DNA of 6,868 nucleotides. It comes from an uncultured Leucothrix sp. (GTDB taxonomy: Bacteria > Pseudomonadota > Gammaproteobacteria > Thiotrichales > Thiotrichaceae). The translations under genes were made by a program, and so were the position numbers. The notes under the pieces are model-generated. The model saw only the letters and a list, made by a program, of their open reading frames with translations, did no database searches and had not been told where the DNA came from. This document shows, piece after piece, positions 4,658 to 6,868 of this stretch (positions are counted from its first letter, which is position 1; each line of letters opens with the position of its first letter). The stretch lies in assembly GCA_937923375.1 (NCBI GenBank), contig CALAJG010000199.1:1-6868 (forward strand), in the 5' to 3' direction.

Positions 4658-5989
4658 ATGAGTGACGTGGCAGCCCCCAAAACTTCAAATAATCGCGTTG
4701 GAATGATCAGCTTGGGTTGTCCAAAAGCCTTGGTTGACTCAGAAAGAATTGTTACACAGCTTAAGATTGAAGGCTATGAAATTAGCCCGAGCTACGAAGG
4801 TGCCGATGTCGTTGTTGTCAATACCTGTGGGTTTATCGATGCCGCGGTTGAAGAGTCACTCGATGCAATAGGTGAAGCATTAGAAGAAAATGGCAAGGTC
4901 ATTGTGACTGGTTGCTTGGGTGCAGACTCTGAGAAAGTTCTGGAAGCACATCCCGGTGTTTTAGCCGTCAGTGGTCCACATGCATATGAGGAGGTGATGA
5001 CAGCAGTGCGTGCTACCATTCGCCCACCCCATGACCCATTTGTCGATCTGGTGCCGCCGCAAGGAATAAAGCTAACACCGCGCCACTATGCTTACCTGAA
5101 GATTTCAGAAGGCTGTAATCACCGTTGTTCGTTCTGTATTATTCCATCGATGCGTGGCGATCTGGTAACACGTTCAATTGGCGAAGTGATGCAAGAAGCA
5201 GAAAACCTCGCGAAGTCCGGTGTTAAAGAACTGTTAGTAGTTTCTCAGGATACCAGTGCGTATGGTGTTGATATTAAGTATCAAACCGGATTCTGGAATG
5301 GGCGACCGATAAAATCACACATCCAGCAGCTGGCTGAGGCATTGGGTGAGTTAGGCATTTGGGTACGTTTGCATTATGTTTATCCTTACCCGCATGTGGA
5401 TAAATTGATTCCATTAATGGCTGATGGGAAGATTCTCCCTTACTTGGATATTCCGTTCCAACATGCCAGCCACCGTATACTTAAAGACATGAAGCGTCCG
5501 GCTCATGCAGAGAAGGTATTGGATCGCTTGAAAGTGTGGCGTGACATCTGTCCTGACATTACTGTACGTAGTACCTTTATAACTGGCTTTCCCGGAGAAA
5601 CAGAGGCGGACTTTCAGGTCTTGCTCGACTTCATTAAAGAGGCACGTCTTAATCGGGTAGGCTGCTTTACTTATTCTCCGGTTGATGGCGCAACTGCCAA
5701 TGACTTGCCGAATCATGTGCCTGACGATGAAAAGCAGGATCGACTGGAACGGTTTATGGAAGTGCAGGCGGACATAAGTGCCGAGCTGCTATCTGGGCAA
5801 ATTGGTAGGAAAATGACGGTGTTAACGGATGAAGTCGGTGATAATTTCACGATTGCGCGGAGTAAGATGGACGCGCCAGAGATTGATGGTGTGGTACAAA
5901 TTGACGGTGAAATGTTAGAGCCAGGTCAGTTTGCTGAAGTTGAAATTACTCACGCAGATGAACACGATCTGTGGGGTAAGCTTGTCTAA
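4658..5989 (+). CDS. rimO: Ribosomal protein S12 methylthiotransferase RimO
   Basis: A 443-residue radical-SAM enzyme that adds a methylthio group to the conserved aspartate of ribosomal protein S12 (Asp89 in E. coli numbering) using two [4Fe-4S] clusters and S-adenosylmethionine. The N-terminal UPF0004 domain shows cluster ligands Cys21 (SLGCPKALVDSER, a RimO hallmark), Cys57 (NTCGF) and Cys86 (TGCLG). The radical-SAM motif is Cys153-x3-Cys157-x2-Cys160 (CNHRCSFC). A TRAM domain occupies about 376-443. The frame is open back to a GTG at 4538, but the ATG at 4658 is chosen: it gives the family's usual length (about 441), starts shortly before the conserved VGMISLGC segment and leaves room for the -10 element at 4624. 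The ribosome site is weak. MiaB is the main relative, but the SLGCPK segment favours RimO. The FKBP gene follows 38 bases later, possibly in the same transcript. Confidence 0.95.
   Translation: MSDVAAPKTSNNRVGMISLGCPKALVDSERIVTQLKIEGYEISPSYEGADVVVVNTCGFIDAAVEESLDAIGEALEENGKVIVTGCLGADSEKVLEAHPGVLAVSGPHAYEEVMTAVRATIRPPHDPFVDLVPPQGIKLTPRHYAYLKISEGCNHRCSFCIIPSMRGDLVTRSIGEVMQEAENLAKSGVKELLVVSQDTSAYGVDIKYQTGFWNGRPIKSHIQQLAEALGELGIWVRLHYVYPYPHVDKLIPLMADGKILPYLDIPFQHASHRILKDMKRPAHAEKVLDRLKVWRDICPDITVRSTFITGFPGETEADFQVLLDFIKEARLNRVGCFTYSPVDGATANDLPNHVPDDEKQDRLERFMEVQADISAELLSGQIGRKMTVLTDEVGDNFTIARSKMDAPEIDGVVQIDGEMLEPGQFAEVEITHADEHDLWGKLV
5395..5403 (-). promoter_or_regulatory. DnaA-box sequence inside rimO
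   Basis: A perfect TTATCCACA on the minus strand, encoded by the rimO codons for His-Val-Asp-Lys. Codon constraint alone could produce it, so function is doubtful. It is recorded because of the density of boxes nearby. Confidence 0.25.
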
Positions 5990-6027
5990 ATAATTCATGC
6001 CTGATGGCAAAACAATAGGGAAATGAA

Positions 6028-6732
6028 ATGAAAAAAACGATAATTGCAGCCTCTGTTGCTCTAATCATGGCTTCTGGAAGTGTATTTGCTGAAGCAAGCA
6101 AACTGGCCTCTGAAGATGACAAACTAAGCTACAGCTTAGGTATGCTAATAGGTGAGCGAATTCTGAAGCAGTATTCAGAAGAGATTGATTATTACATCCT
6201 GCTAGAAGCAATGCGTGCGCAGCATCAAGGTTCTGAGACTGTGATCAGCATGGAAGAAGCTAACGCGACGATGCAGGCTAGCGAAGAAAAAGCGATGGCT
6301 GCAGCTGCTGAAGAAGCAAAGCTCGCTTCTGCTAAAGCAATAGCCCTTGGCCAAGCGTTCATGCTGCAAAATAAATCCGTTGAAGGTGTGATGACCACGG
6401 ACAGTGGTATTCAATATCAGGTGCTAACAGCAGCGGAAGGCCCTAAGCCAAAAGCAACAGATATAGTTAAAGTACATTACAAAGGGACGACTATTGATGG
6501 AAAGACTTTTGACAGCTCTTACGATCGCGGTCAGCCAGCTGAGTTCGGTTTGAACCAAGTGATTCCAGGTTGGACAGAAGGCGTTCAGCTAATGAGTGTT
6601 GGCAGCAAATACAAGTTCGTTATCCCTTCAAAACTAGCTTACGGCGAGCAGGGTGCTGGTGCAAGTATCGGCCCAGGCGAGACCTTAATCTTTGAAGTAG
6701 AATTACTGGAAATTTTGAACACTGAGAAGTAA
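6028..6732 (+). CDS. Exported FKBP-type peptidyl-prolyl cis-trans isomerase (Mip/FkpA-like)
   Basis: A 234-residue folding catalyst for the periplasm. A signal peptide (KK at 2-3, hydrophobic core 5-19, cleavage at VFA|EA after residue 21) is clear. Residues about 27-115 form the FKBP_N dimerisation domain, with a long Ala/Glu-rich helix from about 70 to 110, as in Mip and FkpA. Residues about 125-230 form the FKBP domain with the expected active-site residues: Tyr151 (HYKG), Phe161-Asp162 (FDSS), Phe173, Val178-Ile179 and Trp182 (VIPGW), Tyr205 (AYG) and Phe222. Length is close to Legionella Mip (about 233). AGGGA (6017-6021) lies 6 bases before the ATG. No lipobox is present, so it should be soluble or surface-associated. 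The next gene starts 5 bases after the stop, implying co-transcription. Confidence 0.93.
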   Translation: MKKTIIAASVALIMASGSVFAEASKLASEDDKLSYSLGMLIGERILKQYSEEIDYYILLEAMRAQHQGSETVISMEEANATMQASEEKAMAAAAEEAKLASAKAIALGQAFMLQNKSVEGVMTTDSGIQYQVLTAAEGPKPKATDIVKVHYKGTTIDGKTFDSSYDRGQPAEFGLNQVIPGWTEGVQLMSVGSKYKFVIPSKLAYGEQGAGASIGPGETLIFEVELLEILNTEK

Positions 6733-6737
6733 TTTTT

Positions 6738-6868
6738 ATGCAGCGAATTGCGGCTAAATCACCACAGGCTCAGCGTGCCTACGAGCTTGTGGTTTCTCTT
6801 CAGCAGCGTTTTGTGAATAGAATGCAATCGCTAAGCGTAGATCACGGTTCAAGCCGTCAGTTTGAGCC
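6738..6868 (+). CDS. hemF: Probable oxygen-dependent coproporphyrinogen III oxidase, N-terminus (partial)
   Basis: An open frame of 43 codons from ATG 6738 to the right edge, 5 bases after the FKBP stop. The visible peptide has AYELVVSLQQRFVNRM followed by SSRQFEP. This resembles the N-terminal helix of HemF proteins (xxLLxLQxRI...), especially the group in which the helix is followed by a FEPVxW-type segment. HemF oxidatively decarboxylates coproporphyrinogen III in haem synthesis. The diagnostic glycine-rich HGGG segment would lie beyond the edge, so the identification rests on a short and weakly conserved region. GAGAAG, within the end of the FKBP gene, may serve as the ribosome site. Confidence 0.45.
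   Translation, partial: MQRIAAKSPQAQRAYELVVSLQQRFVNRMQSLSVDHGSSRQFE

Noticed and set aside
5414..5716. 100-codon antisense open frame within rimO, and similar antisense or shifted frames in the reductase, kinase, rimO and FKBP genes
   Set aside because: They lie fully inside well-identified genes and show no ribosome site or domain signature.

Overview
The window looks like chromosomal DNA of a moderately AT-rich gammaproteobacterium. The evidence is a class Ia ribonucleotide reductase gene with DnaA-type and NrdR-type upstream sites, an UbiD-neighbourhood-type ferredoxin/FAD reductase, a RimO methylthiotransferase and a Mip/FkpA-like FKBP. A Calvin-cycle-type phosphoribulokinase suggests an autotrophic or formerly autotrophic lineage, but no RuBisCO is visible, so that is inference. 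I see no mobile element, CRISPR array, tRNA or rRNA.

Layout. Positions 1-134 hold the start of nrdA on the minus strand. Positions 135-687 are a regulatory intergenic stretch with two NrdR-like boxes, two adjacent DnaA boxes, a long inverted repeat and a hairpin terminator for the next gene. Positions 688-1647 (minus) encode an unrecognised lipoprotein. It is divergent from a [2Fe-2S]/FAD/NAD reductase at 1745-2800 (plus), which converges, 7 bases apart, on phosphoribulokinase at 2808-3698 (minus). Positions 3699-4657 are about 960 bases without a convincing gene. Then come rimO (4658-5989), an exported FKBP-type isomerase (6028-6732) and, 5 bases after its stop, the start of a gene that resembles hemF (6738 to the edge), all on the plus strand.

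The most interesting part is the gene-poor interval between phosphoribulokinase and rimO. It carries five matches to TTATNCACA and one near match. Three of these sites are packed into 35 bases, including a perfect inverted pair of TTATCCACA. Two exact matches to the IHF consensus lie just downstream, and there is an NrdR-like palindrome near the rimO promoter. Most flanking genes read away from the interval. It may be a replication origin outside the usual mnmG/dnaA setting, or a DnaA-titrating or DnaA-reactivating locus (datA/DARS-like). The nrdA upstream region in the same window also carries DnaA and NrdR sites, so this short segment appears dense in replication-linked control sites.

The genes themselves are mostly housekeeping: dNTP synthesis, ribosomal protein S12 modification, periplasmic folding, probable haem synthesis, electron transfer and ribulose-5-phosphate phosphorylation. 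Apart from the FKBP/hemF-like pair, and possibly rimO upstream of it, they do not form one pathway.
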